DNA from: Oscheius tipulae
Lineage: Eukaryota > Nematoda > Chromadorea > Rhabditida > Rhabditidae
Direction of reading: 5' to 3'
Assembly: GCA_037178975.1 (NCBI GenBank)
Contig: JASJZH010000005.1
Location: forward strand, 5,332,001 to 5,396,000
DNA length: 64,000 bases
Below, in pieces: positions 26,288 through 38,342 of the stretch. The notes beneath the pieces were generated by a model. That model made no database searches, was not told where the DNA came from, and was given only the letters and a program-made list of their open reading frames with translations. Each line of letters opens with the position of its first letter. Position 1 is the first letter of the stretch. Both the position numbers and the translations under genes were made by a program.

Positions 26288-26848
26288 AGCCAACTTGAAA
26301 CCTGTAACCTTTTGAAACTAGAGAGTAAATTGTGAACCAGGAGAGAAAACAAATTCGACTTCTGAGTTTGAAATTTGAAAGATTGCAGTAGGAATTGAGC
26401 GCGGCTTTTTTCAGTTCAATAATGTAGGCCTTCGATGAAAGTCATTTTAATCACAAACAGAATGTTAGCATTTATGTCTTCTTTTTTTTCTTTGAAAAAG
26501 ATAGCAACGGGATCAAAACGGTATAACCCAGTGTGAAATGCTTAGAAATAAGGGCGTTTGTTAGAAAATGGCACACTATAGGATATACCTTAGCACAAAC
26601 AGATTATATTGGGTTGGTAACTAAGTCTTTTCGCTTTTTCAAATGCAAAAATTTATTGTCTCTTTGGAAGTCAAAACGCGAATTTATGTTGCATGATGTA
26701 GAACAAAAAAGTTATACACTGAAATGAACACTTATTTCAAGGATGTTAGAAATCTTTACTGGCACCGTAGTACAAAGCGAACAGGATACAATTCAGAAGG
26801 AGGGGGAGGGAAGAACCCGTCTCATTATGTTTGGCGGCGACACACGTT
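26288..26848. other. Intergenic between aminopeptidase 3' end and OTUD6B start
   Basis: AT-rich, with a mariner-like terminal sequence at 26609-26640. TTTCAAGGATGTTAGAAA at about 26734-26751 recurs inside an intron of the aminopeptidase gene at about 27077-27094. No gene supported. Confidence 0.5.
26607..26640. mobile_element. Possible solitary end of a mariner-type element
   Basis: TA followed by TTGGGTTGGTAACTAAGTCT resembles, from memory, the terminal inverted repeat of nematode/insect mariner elements. No matching opposite end or transposase frame was found nearby, so this would be a fossil fragment. Confidence 0.35.
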
Positions 26849-28852
26849 CTATTCATGATAGGGCTGGAGAAGAGGCACAGTCGTTTGGTTGCCGAGCAGG
26901 ACGGAGAGAAGAGCTGGTCCGAAGCCGGTACCACGGTCAGCGGACTCGGCTGGAGCGGCAATGTCCAAATGGATCCAGTGCAGTCCCTCGCCAAACTCGA
27001 TGTGAGCTCCGATGAAGAGACCGGCGATGGCGGAAGGAGGACCCTGGAATAGTACGTGTTAGAACTAAGTTCTTGTTTCAAGGATGTTAGAAAAGGAGTC
27101 AGTAGTCACAGCAAGCTGGACTGACCGTCTTCATTACCTCCATCTTTCCCAGATTGCTGTTCCTCATGTCGGCGATGGGGCTCTTCAGGTCGGGGAAGTG
27201 CAGATCCGGACAGAAGACCATCGGAGCCAAAAGATCGCCAGATCGACGGCCAGCCTCGACCAGCTGAAAGATGTATCAATTTTGAGTCTGTTATAAAGTG
27301 ACCTGTCTTTCCCAAATGTCGCTGTTCGTAAGAACAGCTCCATGAAGTTTGCCGGACAGATGGGCCTGAGCTCCGGTCAAAGTAGCCATGTCGATGATGG
27401 TCGTCGCTTTGAGGGTGTGCTTGGCGTAGTAGACTCCATCGGCCAAGATCAGACGTCCTTCCGCGTCAGTGTTGTTGATCTCGACCGTCTTGCCGCTTAA
27501 CATCGTGATGATGTCGTCCGGCTTGCTGAAACCCGTGATTAGTCTGTCTCTGTAAATAAATTACTTGGCAGCGGGACTGATATTGTTTTCGACGATGCAC
27601 AGACAGGTGTGAAGATTCTGCTTGAATCCCGACTTGACAAGTGTGGCGAAGGCTCCGAGCATGCCGGCTGCTCCTCCCATGTCCCTCTTCATGTTGGGCA
27701 TTCCCGTCTTTCCCTTGATCTGCATTCCACCAGTATCGTAGACGACTCCCTTTCCGACAAGAGCGTAGGTCTCGTAAGCACCATTCGGCCTGTAGTTCCC
27801 ACGTAAGAAGCAAAGTATGATAAATACTCACATGTGACTCAAGACCACGAAGGCTGGAGGAGTCGGACCGGCCTTTCCAACATGATAAATGCCTCCAAAG
27901 CCCTGGGACAGAAGATCTTCGCCTCGAATGACAGTACATTTGACTCCGAGCTGGGCGGCGGTCTCCTCGGCTTCCTTGACAAGAGCATCGGTCGTGAGCA
28001 CGTTGGCCGGAGTATCGATGAGTCGACCAGTCGTTCGGATGGATTTGACCAGACTGTCGAGGAAGGAGAGATCACATTCGGTCAGGACCTGAAAAATGTT
28101 TGCTGAGCCAGCTTAACTATCCAGTTCTAGACAATTCTTATCTCACAGGTCATTAAAAATGTTGCTGACGTCTCTTTTCTAGTTTCCAGAGGATCAAATC
28201 ATCAGAAAGATAAGAACTGTCTCCAGGAATTAGGCTCTTCTTTACTGATACCACACATAACCTTTGCCCTTACTTACCTTGCCGTCAGTTATGACCACGT
28301 CCACATTGATGTCTTTGACTCCGTTGCCAATCTGTCCGGTTTTTCGGGAGTAGAGAGGGAAACTTCTGGCGATGGCTGCAACGCTGGGGATAACATCGGC
28401 GTAGTCGGCAAAGAGGACTACGTTCAGGGCCTGGTAATAAGAATGTTGAGATAGGAGAAATAGTAATAGGGCAGAACCAATGAAAAAGAACGTACCTTGG
28501 ATCCCTTGCCAAAAGAGGCATCTCTGACCTCGCGAAAAATGTTGACCGCTCCCGAAGGAGCATTGTGACGAGAGACTTTGTCTGGAATCGAGACAATTTT
28601 GGCTTGATTGAGGTAGAGAGGAATATTTCCGCTCTCTGGAAGTTGCTCGATAGCCGTCTGCCATAGCTTCTCATCTGAATGTTTATTACTGAACACAAAG
28701 AAGATAGCCATACCAACAAATCCGTTCAGAGCGTTCTGAACCTGCTTGTAGTTGACGTTCTTCAGATGTTTGTTCTTACCCACGACGAGAAGAGCTCCCT
28801 GGGCCAGACTGAGCCCGCTGCTGATTCCGGCTCGAAGAGTCACGGACGCCAT
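26849..28852 (-). CDS. M17 leucyl aminopeptidase, NPEPL1/LAP-1 type
   Basis: Two-metal aminopeptidase, probably cytosolic. The start [18 protein letters not shown] follows TTTTGCAG. Residues 1 to about 180 are the N-terminal macro-like domain; the catalytic domain carries [15 protein letters not shown], the metal-site block [16 protein letters not shown] with [28 protein letters not shown], the M17 signature [14 protein letters not shown] and a C-terminal [12 protein letters not shown]. The GVVYDTGG form and KRDMGG place it with NPEPL1/worm LAP-1 rather than classic LAP3. All metal and catalytic residues I can identify are present. Nine exons; the intron at about 28091-28276 is the longest. 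Stop TAG at 26849-26851. Confidence 0.94.
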
Positions 28853-29413
28853 TCTGCAAATTGTTGTTGAAAATGGGAATTGGAGGGAGAAGAATGGAGA
28901 ATGATAAGGAACGGAAGCTGACTGGTTCGAAAGTAGAGAAGTTGTTGTCAGCACTTCCTAGGAAGGGGTACGCAAAAGCTCGTCGAAATGTGAGCGTGTA
29001 AAAAATGTTTGTTGCTTCGATCAGACTCAGTCAAATTAGTAGAAAAGGACCACTGTTCAGGAAACGAGAGTCGTCTGCTATATAGTCGTCATAATGACGG
29101 CGCCTACCTGCTTCAGATAAGGGAAAGACACTTCCAGACATCAAAATAACTGCCAATTGATAAGGCACGTGGGGCGACCCTCGTCTGTTTAGGACGACTG
29201 TTCAAGTGTGTAAGGTTTGGTTTAAGGCTCCAAAGCATACCAGAAAGTACAAAGACTACCAGAAAACGGGACCCACTTCAGAGAAGAACTGACAAACTAA
29301 ACTCGCTTTCAACTTAATCAGAAAACTTTGAAAGTCTATTCAGTTCATTACAACAAGAGTTTTCAGAACAATTCGCACTCGCTTCTGCAATGATAGATGG
29401 ACAAGACTTCTTT

Positions 29414-29883
29414 GGTAATAATTAAACAGGCACCCCGACTCGATTTTACACGAAATTGTATACGGCGTACGCAAAACTACGTCATAGCGCGAATTAACTT
29501 TCCCTTTCATTTTTCGAAAAGAAAATTTCCTAGTTTCTCTCCTCTTTTTGGCTAAAACATGGTCAGGATGCCGCTAACTAAAGAAAAGATCCCACTTTTC
29601 CTAAAGTTGGCGACCTCACGAAAAATGAACAGTTACTTGCTACTCCTTCGGTCATCAAGTTCACCCGTCAGAATCCTCAACCTGTCTAGGCAATGTTGAG
29701 AGAAGTCGAACAACATCATAAACAGACAAAAAATGTAAAAAAAAAAAAAATAAAAGTCTAGGAAACGGGTAGAAAAGGACGAGAAAAGAAAGGGAAAATT
29801 AATTCGCGCCATGATGTAGTTTTGCCTACGTCGTACGCAATTTCGCGTAAGATCGAGTCGGGGCGCCTGTTTAACTACTACCA
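29414..29883. mobile_element. MITE-like element with long terminal inverted repeats
   Basis: The left arm (29414 to about 29540) starts GGTAATAATTAAACAGGCAC. The right arm (about 29760-29883), read in reverse complement, starts GGTAGTAGTTAAACAGGCGC. The arms stay alignable for over 100 bases, through CCCCGACTCGAT and CGCGAATTAA to CCCTTTC. The interior (about 220 bp) codes for nothing and includes a run of A. TTAA near both ends could be a piggyBac-type target site, but TTAA is its own complement, so this cannot be told from arm sequence. Arms differ by scattered substitutions, suggesting an old copy. Confidence 0.8.
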
Positions 29884-30303
29884 CTTTTTTCTTGAAGATA
29901 ACCGGATGGAGAGACAGAGGCTGATGTTGATGAAAGGGGGAGGATCAGAGCTAAAGTTATGGTGATGTGAAATGAGTCTAGACAAGAGGTAGAAATAGGA
30001 GAAGGCTGTTGAGAGGTAAGCAGTAAAGGAGCAGAGAAAGAGAATAAAGTGAGTATCGGTCGCTCAGATCTTGCGACGCAACCAAATAAGCGACGCGAAT
30101 AAGTTCGATTTTCGCTTATTGAGATGTACATAGAATGGGACAAAATATCAATTATTCGATGAAAGGAGATCGGGAGGGATGTATACGTTTAGAGCAAAAA
30201 TGCACTGTCAAGTCAGAGATGGGAAGAGAATTCTACATGCCTACATCTTTCTCTACAGTATCAACAGCAAATAATAATGTTCTGACACGCCTCAGTTCTG
30301 ATT

Positions 30304-31028
30304 CTCTATGTCGCCTCTCTATCCAAAGCACTTTTGCACTGACTCTCATCTCCTTTTTTATTTGTTTCGAGACTAGGACCTGGGGTAGCCCCGGGCAATC
30401 CAGGTTCGAACACTCTTAGTCTCCAGCTTGCGGGACATTTTCCGCACTGTGAAAGACAATTGTAGATGTTCCGGTCTTTGAACAGTCCTTCAGCAACCAA
30501 AGATCGTCCTGACAGTGTGACAGAGCCTCGAAAACAAAAATTTGCAAGAGCTGAGAACGGAAATGGTGTTCCAAGAATCTGTTTAGGGTAAAAAACTCAA
30601 ATGCTTTTCAAAATGTATAAAATGGCAAAAATGTCTGAAATTCGAAAGTGGACAGGTTCCGAGCGAAAAAACGGCAAGATAACCGACTATCCTAGGTGAA
30701 CAGATGAAAGAGGCTACCTGAAAACGTATCGGAAGTGACTGTCGGCACAAAGAGATACAAAAAACACGAGTCAACGGTAGACTACGGACACAGAGAGACA
30801 AGAACAGGGACATACCCAGTGTCTTTGGACTCAAAAACCTCAATTCTCACATTTCAAGACGCCACCCTCAGTCTCCAATACTTGATTTTCAAAAGCCCGA
30901 ATTTACCCTCAAGCTAGATACTAAGAGTGTTCAAAACTGGATTGTCCGGACTATCCCAGGTCTCGAAACAAATAAAAAAGGAGATGAGAGTCAGTGCAAA
31001 AGTGGTTTGGGTAGAGACACGACATAGT
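30304..31028. repeat. Pair of inverted ~125 bp repeats
   Basis: 30304-30434 reappears in reverse complement at 30908-31028. The core 44 bases, from CACTTTTGCACTGACTCTCA through TTTGTTTCGAGA, match exactly; the flanks match with substitutions and a short gap. The spacer is about 470 bp and non-coding. This is either a foldback/MITE element or two opposed copies of one dispersed repeat. Confidence 0.75.
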
Positions 31029-31345
31029 GAATTTGGCCTGGTAGAGAAGACGAGCGATTCAGAGGCGACAAGGAAGAATAGCCTGGGTAGAAGTGAAGAG
31101 AAACCAGCCGTCCGGAGCAAGCAGCAGCGACCAAATGGAGTTGCTTTCACTCGTGTCTTGTCAAATCTAATTGCTTTGCAATACTTTACAAAACGACGAC
31201 AATTCTAAACGTTGATTTTCAAATGTCAATTGAAAGTTCTGAGAATTAGGGAAAGTACCAGCTGCCGGCGGCAGCTTCGCAGCCCTTTGGCCTTTGCTTG
31301 TCAGCTTTTTTGGGTATTAGTGTTGACATGCAATTGTGCGGACAC

Positions 31346-31660
31346 CATGACAGACGACGTCTTTGACGGCTTCGCCGTTCTTTTGCCATCAGTTTACATT
31401 GGCGGCTGCGCCGCTTCGTAGTTAGAGAAATCTCCCAGTGGCTTCACTGTGAAAAAAGCCAAGTTCTATAGCGCTGTCAATTAATTTAGGCAATAACTGT
31501 TTTTGAACAACAACTTTTGGACAACTAATTGGCTCGCTTCTGTTTCGTGGCCACGGACAAACAAGCAAACAAACAAACAAACAAACAGACAAACAAAGAA
31601 ACAGAGTCCGTCACAGAAACCATCGCGCTTTAGATAGTAGAGATCTTGCTGGGAACTCGT
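31346..31660. repeat. Dispersed two-hairpin repeat, copy 1
   Basis: It has two neighbouring stem-loops, GACGGCTTCGCCGTT (31366-31380) and GGCGGCTGCGCCGCT (31401-31415). About 120 bases later come a CGTGGCCACGGACAAAC block with an AAAC microsatellite, and then CGCGCTTTAGATAGTAGAGA. The same order occurs near 35397-35590. Confidence 0.65.
31559..31595. repeat. AAAC microsatellite
   Basis: Tandem CAAA/AAAC units, about nine copies with one G substitution near the end, lie inside copy 1 of the dispersed two-hairpin repeat. Confidence 0.9.
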
Positions 31661-34600
31661 TTCTCGTAGTTTGAACCTGTATAACTGTAGGCTGCTCTGA
31701 TCTATGTTATTTAAAGTTCTATGGTGTCTGTAGTCTACGGTGGGGAAAAAAAAGTACAAGTTAACTCAGTGAGATTAGCGGTAAGATGTCTGGAAGAAAC
31801 CTGTTAGGTTTAGTTGATGCCAGCTAAAAGATTTTGTTCTTCCAAAACTAGCCCAGAAACATTACTTATAACCAGTCTCAAATGTTGGGCTGCGCAAGAA
31901 GCTGCAGGCTGCTTGTCTAGAGTATAGCGACGCTATCTATACTAGTAAGAATATTTCTGCAGTATATTTTTCCTCCTCCTCTAAGAATCGTACCATTTAT
32001 TGCAACCATCCCTCTTGTTCGAAAAGAGGAAGGGCGGCTGTCAGCAGAGTACAAAGAGACACGAACCGTCGACAATTATCCCTTTGTCAAGTTGCAAAGA
32101 AGAAGAGGCCCTATTATCGTATTACAACGCTGCCTTGAAAGATTAGCCTCTCACAGAAAAGGATGTCTCTCACGCTCAATCTCCATGTGCGCATCTCCCA
32201 AAAGTGACAAGCATAACAAACGACAGGAGCTAATTAATGGCTACAAAGCGGTCTCTAATTAGTAACTTTCTTGACCTCATCTCTCACGCTATTTGCCCTT
32301 CCATAGGCGGTCTACTCTCTTTTTCTGGTTACGCAACCCTGTACTTGAGATGGACCTTATACGACTCTGGGACACAAGCCGTAGAGGGAAGGCGATTGCG
32401 CCAGTCGGTAAACGACTTTTGTACAGGACGGATTAATATCTCCAGAGTTGTACAGAAGAAGAGTCCCTGGAATATTTGAACATGACCACCCAAAAGTTTA
32501 CATCTTTCTGTGCCCATCTCCGACTATTTTCCACCTCATTGCTCCCTCTCTCAACACAGCCATGTCTCCAGACAACCGGACTGTATTCAACTCCTTTGTG
32601 TCACTTGTCCATTTGACGCGCCATTGGGCGATTTATCCTCCATAGTTTGTTTTATGTGTGTTGAGGGCCCGTAAGCGTCTTTGTTCAAGCCACAAGGCGC
32701 GCAGGAGACAGCCGCGCGTAATTAGGCGCGCATAATGACCGTCAAAGTCGCAACTTTTGGACCTCCCAACATGGTACCGGAAGAAACTTGAACTGGTCTG
32801 AACAGACAATTGACGAGAGATCAGCAGTTTCGGGAAGACAGGGTAAACTACATGTATAGGTGTCCTGACTGACTTCTGATTGTGGACATTGACTATCTCT
32901 CAATCTCTCTGTCTTTCACCCTGTCACAACCCATGTCCCCCATACTCCCATTCTCTTGATCTATTGTTTCTCCTTCCCATCCCAACCTTCATTTTCATAC
33001 GCGCCTAAATGTGATTTCCTCTGTTTCAATCCTTTGTCCATCCCAGATGAGCTCTTTCATGGCCGAATTATTCAAATTGGTCGGCCGTCAAGAAGTTGCC
33101 AAGTCTGGAACACAAATGTACACAAAGGACAAGGACGATTCGTGATTAGCGCGCGGGTCATAATGATCCCTTCTTTGGGCAACTGGTCGTAAGGTTAATT
33201 GTTTCAAGGTGAAGGAGATCTCTAAAAAAGACTCTTGTATGGTCCCCAATTTTTGAGAAATTTTCCCAGCAACCAGACCCAGGAGCTCATACTCTGAACC
33301 CAAACCAATTTCGGATCTGGCGCGCAGGTGACAGCCTAATCCTGGATCCGTAATTAGCTACACCTATATATGTATGTTGAGAGAGAGCAGCACAAACAAT
33401 TAGTTGACTATTCAGACGGAGACAATCCTTTAATCATAGGTGTGATCTGCTCTGTTATTCGTTTGTGACGCTGCCAGATCAAAGAATCCGAGTTCCGTGT
33501 TCCATCTTACTGTTACTTCGAGAATACCCTTTTGGGTCGGACACAATTCCCCATTGTAGCCTGATTGAGCTACAGTAGGCTGTAATAGAATCAGAACTAG
33601 CGATCCCCCTAGAGGGATTATCACATCCGATCCGCTTCCTAATATAATGATGAGGATCGGGACCACTGTCATTAATAAAGTGTCTCTATGAGGAAGAGGC
33701 CTAATTGGGAACAATGTGTCGTGTCTGGTAGGACAGAAGATCGAATCGAGTGTTGCAACGTGTGAACTATGAGTCGGTGGGTGAAGGTCTCGGATTAGTC
33801 AGACCAGTAGTATTTGGAAGAAATCAGTCAAATGGTAATGAGAAACGAACTCCTGGAATTCAGGGTACTGTAGATGGAGATATGAGAGAGACAGTAAGTC
33901 TGTTTTTCAGCTACAGTAGTTTGAATAGTGTTTTATCATTTTATAGACGTACAAACTGACTGAAAGTCTTCTGTGCCCTTTGACCCGTGCTACATCCTTC
34001 CAATAGGCTCTATCGACTCACAGATGTCTGTTGTCGTTCAAAGCTCTTCCGCTTCCTGATCTCCAAGGATCCAGGCGGATCAAAACTCAGAAACTCAATG
34101 CTAATGTGGTTTCTATTGTGTCTTCGAACCTGACGTAATCATAATTCCAGGCTCAATGACGCCAACATAAAGAATGGATCTTTTTGTCAAAATGCAGCGG
34201 GAGAACAATCTAGTCTTCTTCCAAGAAGACCCGCCTAAGCCTGGTACGCAAACAGACACACAAAAAGGGCGAGATCAAGTACGAGTCGAACATAAATGGC
34301 TACTGTAATATCAACAATTTCGCCTGGTATTTGAATCAAGTTTGAAAATCGAAATACTACGTGGCGCCACTCTTATTTGGCTGGAAGAGCTGAAGAGAAT
34401 TATAATTTCTTTAGCCTCAGGGAAGTTCAGTAACAAACTGCTTCGCTCTAATGTACTGACTTTTCAAATCGACAGTGTTCTGATCATTTGTCTGTCTTTC
34501 CTTCTTTCTTCTATGATTCACATAACCCTAGTTCGGATCTCAGTAAATAAACCTTTCAGTCCAGACTATTTTAGTATTTCCGAGGCGAGTCTCATTCTCA

Positions 34601-34989
34601 CCTCGGCGTCATCTAGTCCCACCCACCCGATCTTGATCAACATTCCCATACAGTCGTATCGGTTACGGGCTCGACGGGAGGCCAATTAACAAAAGTGACC
34701 ACTTAATTAGAGCTAGGTGATAACTCGTCGAGTCCATTGACACCCTCTCCTTCTCGCAAAAGCATTGGTTTTCACTAGGGAAGAGAGAAAACAATCATCC
34801 CTGTCCACAGATCTGTACGTTCCCACAAAGAGTGAGACCTTCCCTCTGTTTTGTTTCCCAATTCAAAGAAAAAATGCTGACATGGGGCGGACACCGAAAA
34901 TAGAGGAGCGGGGTGGGCGTTTGGTCACTCTTCAGCGTATTTTCGAGGGAGTTTTTTCTTGTTACAGTTTATTGAGTCAAAAACTTGGG

Positions 34990-35070
34990 ACTATATAGGC
35001 GGGGTCGACTCTGCATTGTCGAACACGTCGCCTATCGCCATGTCGATCTGGATTGAATGGCTCAAGAGGT
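34990..35070 (+). promoter_or_regulatory. Candidate core promoter with short first exon
   Basis: ACTATATAGG at 34990-34999 is a good TATA box. About 40 bases downstream ATG 35040 opens a ten-codon exon (MSIWIEWLKR) that ends at a strong donor AG|GTAAGG (35069). No in-phase downstream exon was identified. It could be an upstream promoter for the Sox gene, a small unlinked gene, or chance. Confidence 0.25.
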
Positions 35071-35396
35071 AAGGCTCAGTTATTTTTGGATTACAGTAGC
35101 CTCATAGGTAGAGTTACCATTATTTAAAAATTACGAATCCTTATTGTTCTGGTTGTTTCATTGAGGTAGTACGTCTTTCTTTACAACTACTTGCGCCTTA
35201 ATGAGCCGTCCTTTCATTGAAGTGCACGTAGTTTCTATTACCGTATCCTTGAAAGTAGGATGCAATGAAAAATCACATGATCGTGATCTCGAAAATCAAG
35301 ATAGCCAGCCAATCCAGTTTTTCTATGTTTTCTTCTTTGAGCTGTCATTACTCAGACAGTTAAATACATTCATAAAGAGTCTCACTACCAGCCGTC

Positions 35397-35600
35397 TACG
35401 ACGGCTTCGCCGTCCCTTAGTCTTGACTAGCATTGACGATAAGCGGTTTTGCCGCTTCTCTAACATAGGTTCCCAGGTTTCCCAAAAAGGAACTTGTCAA
35501 CTTAATTCTTGACCCGCCATGACTTGCCAACGTTTTGCTTGTGGTGACGGACGGACAGACGGACACCGTTGCGCTTTAGTAGTAGAGAAGTCCTCTTTAG
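35397..35600. repeat. Dispersed two-hairpin repeat, copy 2
   Basis: It has stem-loops GACGGCTTCGCCGTC (35400-35414) and AAGCGGTTTTGCCGCTT (about 35440-35457), then GGTGACGGACGGACAGACGG and GTTGCGCTTTAGTAGTAGAG. The order and spacing match copy 1 at 31346, although loop and linker sequences differ. Confidence 0.65.
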
Positions 35601-37484
35601 ATATTCTCTTTTGCCCTTTGTTTTGGTAAGTACAGTAGTTTGCTCACTTGTAGCTGATACCTTGTAAGTACAGTAGTTCTTTATAGGATTGAGCATGTCT
35701 AAGACTACAAGTTTTATAAAGAAAATAAACCCGGGGAGCTTGACTTCTATGAAAGTATAGGTCTTACAAAAATCTGTTTCGATTGCACTGATTGTTTATT
35801 AAATCGTGCAAATTAGCGAGAAACCTGTAGATAAAAAATGTGACAGAGTCAGCATCTCCAAACTATTTAGTCTCAAATTTGCCGAATGACTTATTGACTA
35901 TGACTGTTGTGACTGTCACTCATCCTATCGTGCCCTATCCTCATTAGTCTCGCCCCCGCTATCCGCATAGCTTACTCGCCCGGTTCATCGAATTGTACCA
36001 CCGAAAAGGTAATCTGTATCATTGGAAACTTTTCCCGAAGTTAAAACTTGGTGGCTCATAGGCTGAACTCTGTTATTTTGGTCTCATCTGCTAATCCGCC
36101 GTTCTCATGCCGCATATGACCGTAACCTGGGGCATGTTCAGAGGTATCAGCTTGGTGACAGGGGTCATGCTCGTGATGGGACCTCTGGACATCTCTTTTC
36201 GGAAAAAGAGGCCCGCTCTGGAGGAGAGACAGAGGCAGAGGCTCGAAGGCCACTTGTGTGAACAAAGTGGATTATATGCGACTGATTGGCTCCTTGGAGA
36301 GAGGCATGTGGATGGGTTCTCAGTTTCTTGACAGCTTTCGAAACGCAATCAGTTTGGTTCCAACTCTGTCTCTCTATCTCTCTATCTTCCTGAATTTTTC
36401 TGTTTCTTTATCATACACTAGAAGGATCGAATGATCTCTCACAAGTTAATAAGATCGGCATTGATTCGGGAAGAGACTTTTTTAACCCTAGTACCCATGC
36501 CTTTCCCACCAGAGTCTTCATGCCTTTTGTCTGATAGTACTCCTTGACTCATCTATCTCCCAATACCAGTCTCCCTCTCTCTGTGTTTCAAAAACACCAG
36601 TTGAACCAGTCAAACAGACTGTCTCGCTCAATCATCAGGCGTCCTATATACACAAAAGTCTTTCCGCTCTCTCTCTCTTTTCGGCTACCGTAGTTATTGC
36701 CGTTGTCACATACACACACAATGTTCCGAGAGGGGTGCAGGGCCGGCTCCGCCTTCGACGACAGAGAGAGAGACCGGAAGCCACGCCTCTTTCTTCGTAG
36801 CGGCTATCATGTCTTTCTCTCAGCTCTGACACAACTGTGGGATGCTTATTTTGATTGACTGTCTCCTTTGTTTCGCAACTTTTCGTATGTTTTCTTCCAC
36901 ACACGCAATATCTCATCTGTTTCAATGGCACCATCACTCTTCTTGTCAATTTCATTATCTTAGGTTTACAAACATCTGTCTCCTTCTCAAGGTCACGCCT
37001 TTCGGAAATCGGATTATACCTGAAGCGAACTTTCTTGTTGATAATAAGCTACTCTTGTAGCCTTTTTCCGGGCCCTGACCCCTTTTCCAGCTTAACAAAA
37101 AGTGATGTCCTTTACTCCTCATATTATTCTTCAAATTGTTTGCACCTTGAGCTGGTCCAATCTATCTGAAAGAGAACCAGATCTAAGGGTAGATAGTCTT
37201 TGTAGAATAACATGGAATTCATAAAGGTTTTATTGATCTCGATGGTAATAGATTATTTTAAACATAGTGCCGCTTTCCTCCAATGATGAATTCCCGGGGA
37301 TCATAAACATGGTTTTGCTTAGAATAATTAGCCGCCGCATCACTGTAAATCTGTCTATAAACAGGCCTTTTTGCCTTCTACACTTTGCCCACACAGTGTC
37401 ATTACACTGTATAATTGTCAGTCGTTCTTCCCGCCCAATCCACAAAGCCATCCCGTTTGATTCTGTTTCTCATTCTCTCCTGAA

Positions 37485-38342
37485 ATGTCCAAATCCAATT
37501 TAAGGATGAACATCAGCGAGTTGAATCTGCCCTACCTTCATATGGTCAACACTCTCGAGCACAAGCTGGGAGCAGACGATGACGATGAAATGGCCAGTGG
37601 ATCTTCCGGAGCTTCACCAGCTCCCTCTCCCGGTGACACATCAAAATCGCCTTCGGATTCCCATGTAAAACGCCCGATGAACGCCTTCATGGTTTGGAGC
37701 AGAGGACAGCGCAGAAAGATGGCACAGGACAACCCGAAAATGCACAATTCCGAGATTAGCAAGAGGCTAGGAGCCGAATGGAAACAGCTCTCGGAAAAAG
37801 ACAAGCGTCCCTTCATTGATGAGGCCAAGAGACTAAGACAGCTGCACATGAAGGTAGTTTTTTTGGATAGCTCTGTCGGGACATCGTTAATCACGAAAAG
37901 CAGTTGCTGTCAGAAATGAATGAATTAGAAGTGCAACTCTTGAGTTGGGTAGCTTCCACAGACCAGAGGATACTGCTCTATTCGGTCATCCAAGCAAACA
38001 GATCTAACAAATATAATCTTTCATTTTCAGGAGCACCCAGACTACAAATACCGCCCGAGAAGAAAGCCAAAGGTTGCGGGGTCCAAGATCCCCAACAGAC
38101 TTCCCCTCGGTCTTCCTCTCTCCAGCTTTGCCAGTCCAGCCCTCTTCGCTGCCAACTACAGTCCATTGGAACAGTTGAAGCCGGCAGATCTGAGTTACTA
38201 CACGTCCTTCTTCCCCAACGCCTCCGTGCTGTCCGGAGCCTACAGTCCGTACAACATGATGGCCGTCTACGCTCGACAGGCGGCAGCAGTGGCAGCTGCC
38301 TCGAACCAGACAGCTCCAGCTGCCCAGGGAACGGGAATCTAG
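37485..38342 (+). CDS. SoxB1-type HMG-box transcription factor
   Basis: Two exons, 37485-37853 and 38031-38342, encode 226 aa. The short N-terminus ([20 protein letters not shown], then an acidic and Ser/Pro stretch) precedes the HMG box at about residues 62-140: [49 protein letters not shown], then after the intron [14 protein letters not shown], which is the Sox2/3 form. The tail includes [26 protein letters not shown] and an Ala-rich stretch. It binds the DNA minor groove in the nucleus and by family acts in neural and stem-like progenitors. It is shorter than vertebrate Sox2 (about 317 aa). The upstream ATG (37485) and the internal one at 37506 are both possible starts. It sits between two gene-poor regions. 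Confidence 0.95.

Larger units (their letters stand above)
28853..37484. other. 8.6 kb gene-poor region upstream of SoxB1
   Basis: No coding gene is supported. It holds the elements listed separately (MITE-like 29414-29883, inverted repeat 30304-31028, two-hairpin repeats near 31350 and 35400, AAAC microsatellite at 31559), many CT/GA tracts and several CTACAGTAG-like motifs common in worm non-coding DNA. Such size in an otherwise compact window fits a cis-regulatory landscape for the Sox gene, which is inference. Confidence 0.5.

Noticed and set aside
30385-30415. tRNA-like B box (GGTTCGAAC)
   Set aside because: No pairing T stem, anticodon arm or acceptor stem around it; it lies inside the inverted repeat pair.
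33430-33714. Minus-strand frame with a hydrophobic stretch resembling a secreted protein
   Set aside because: No splice sites, acceptor near the ATG or family match; hydrophobic runs arise easily in this sequence.
36107-36331. Plus-strand 74-codon frame with methionine-rich start upstream of Sox
   Set aside because: Overlaps an equally open minus frame and has no recognisable domain or gene signals.
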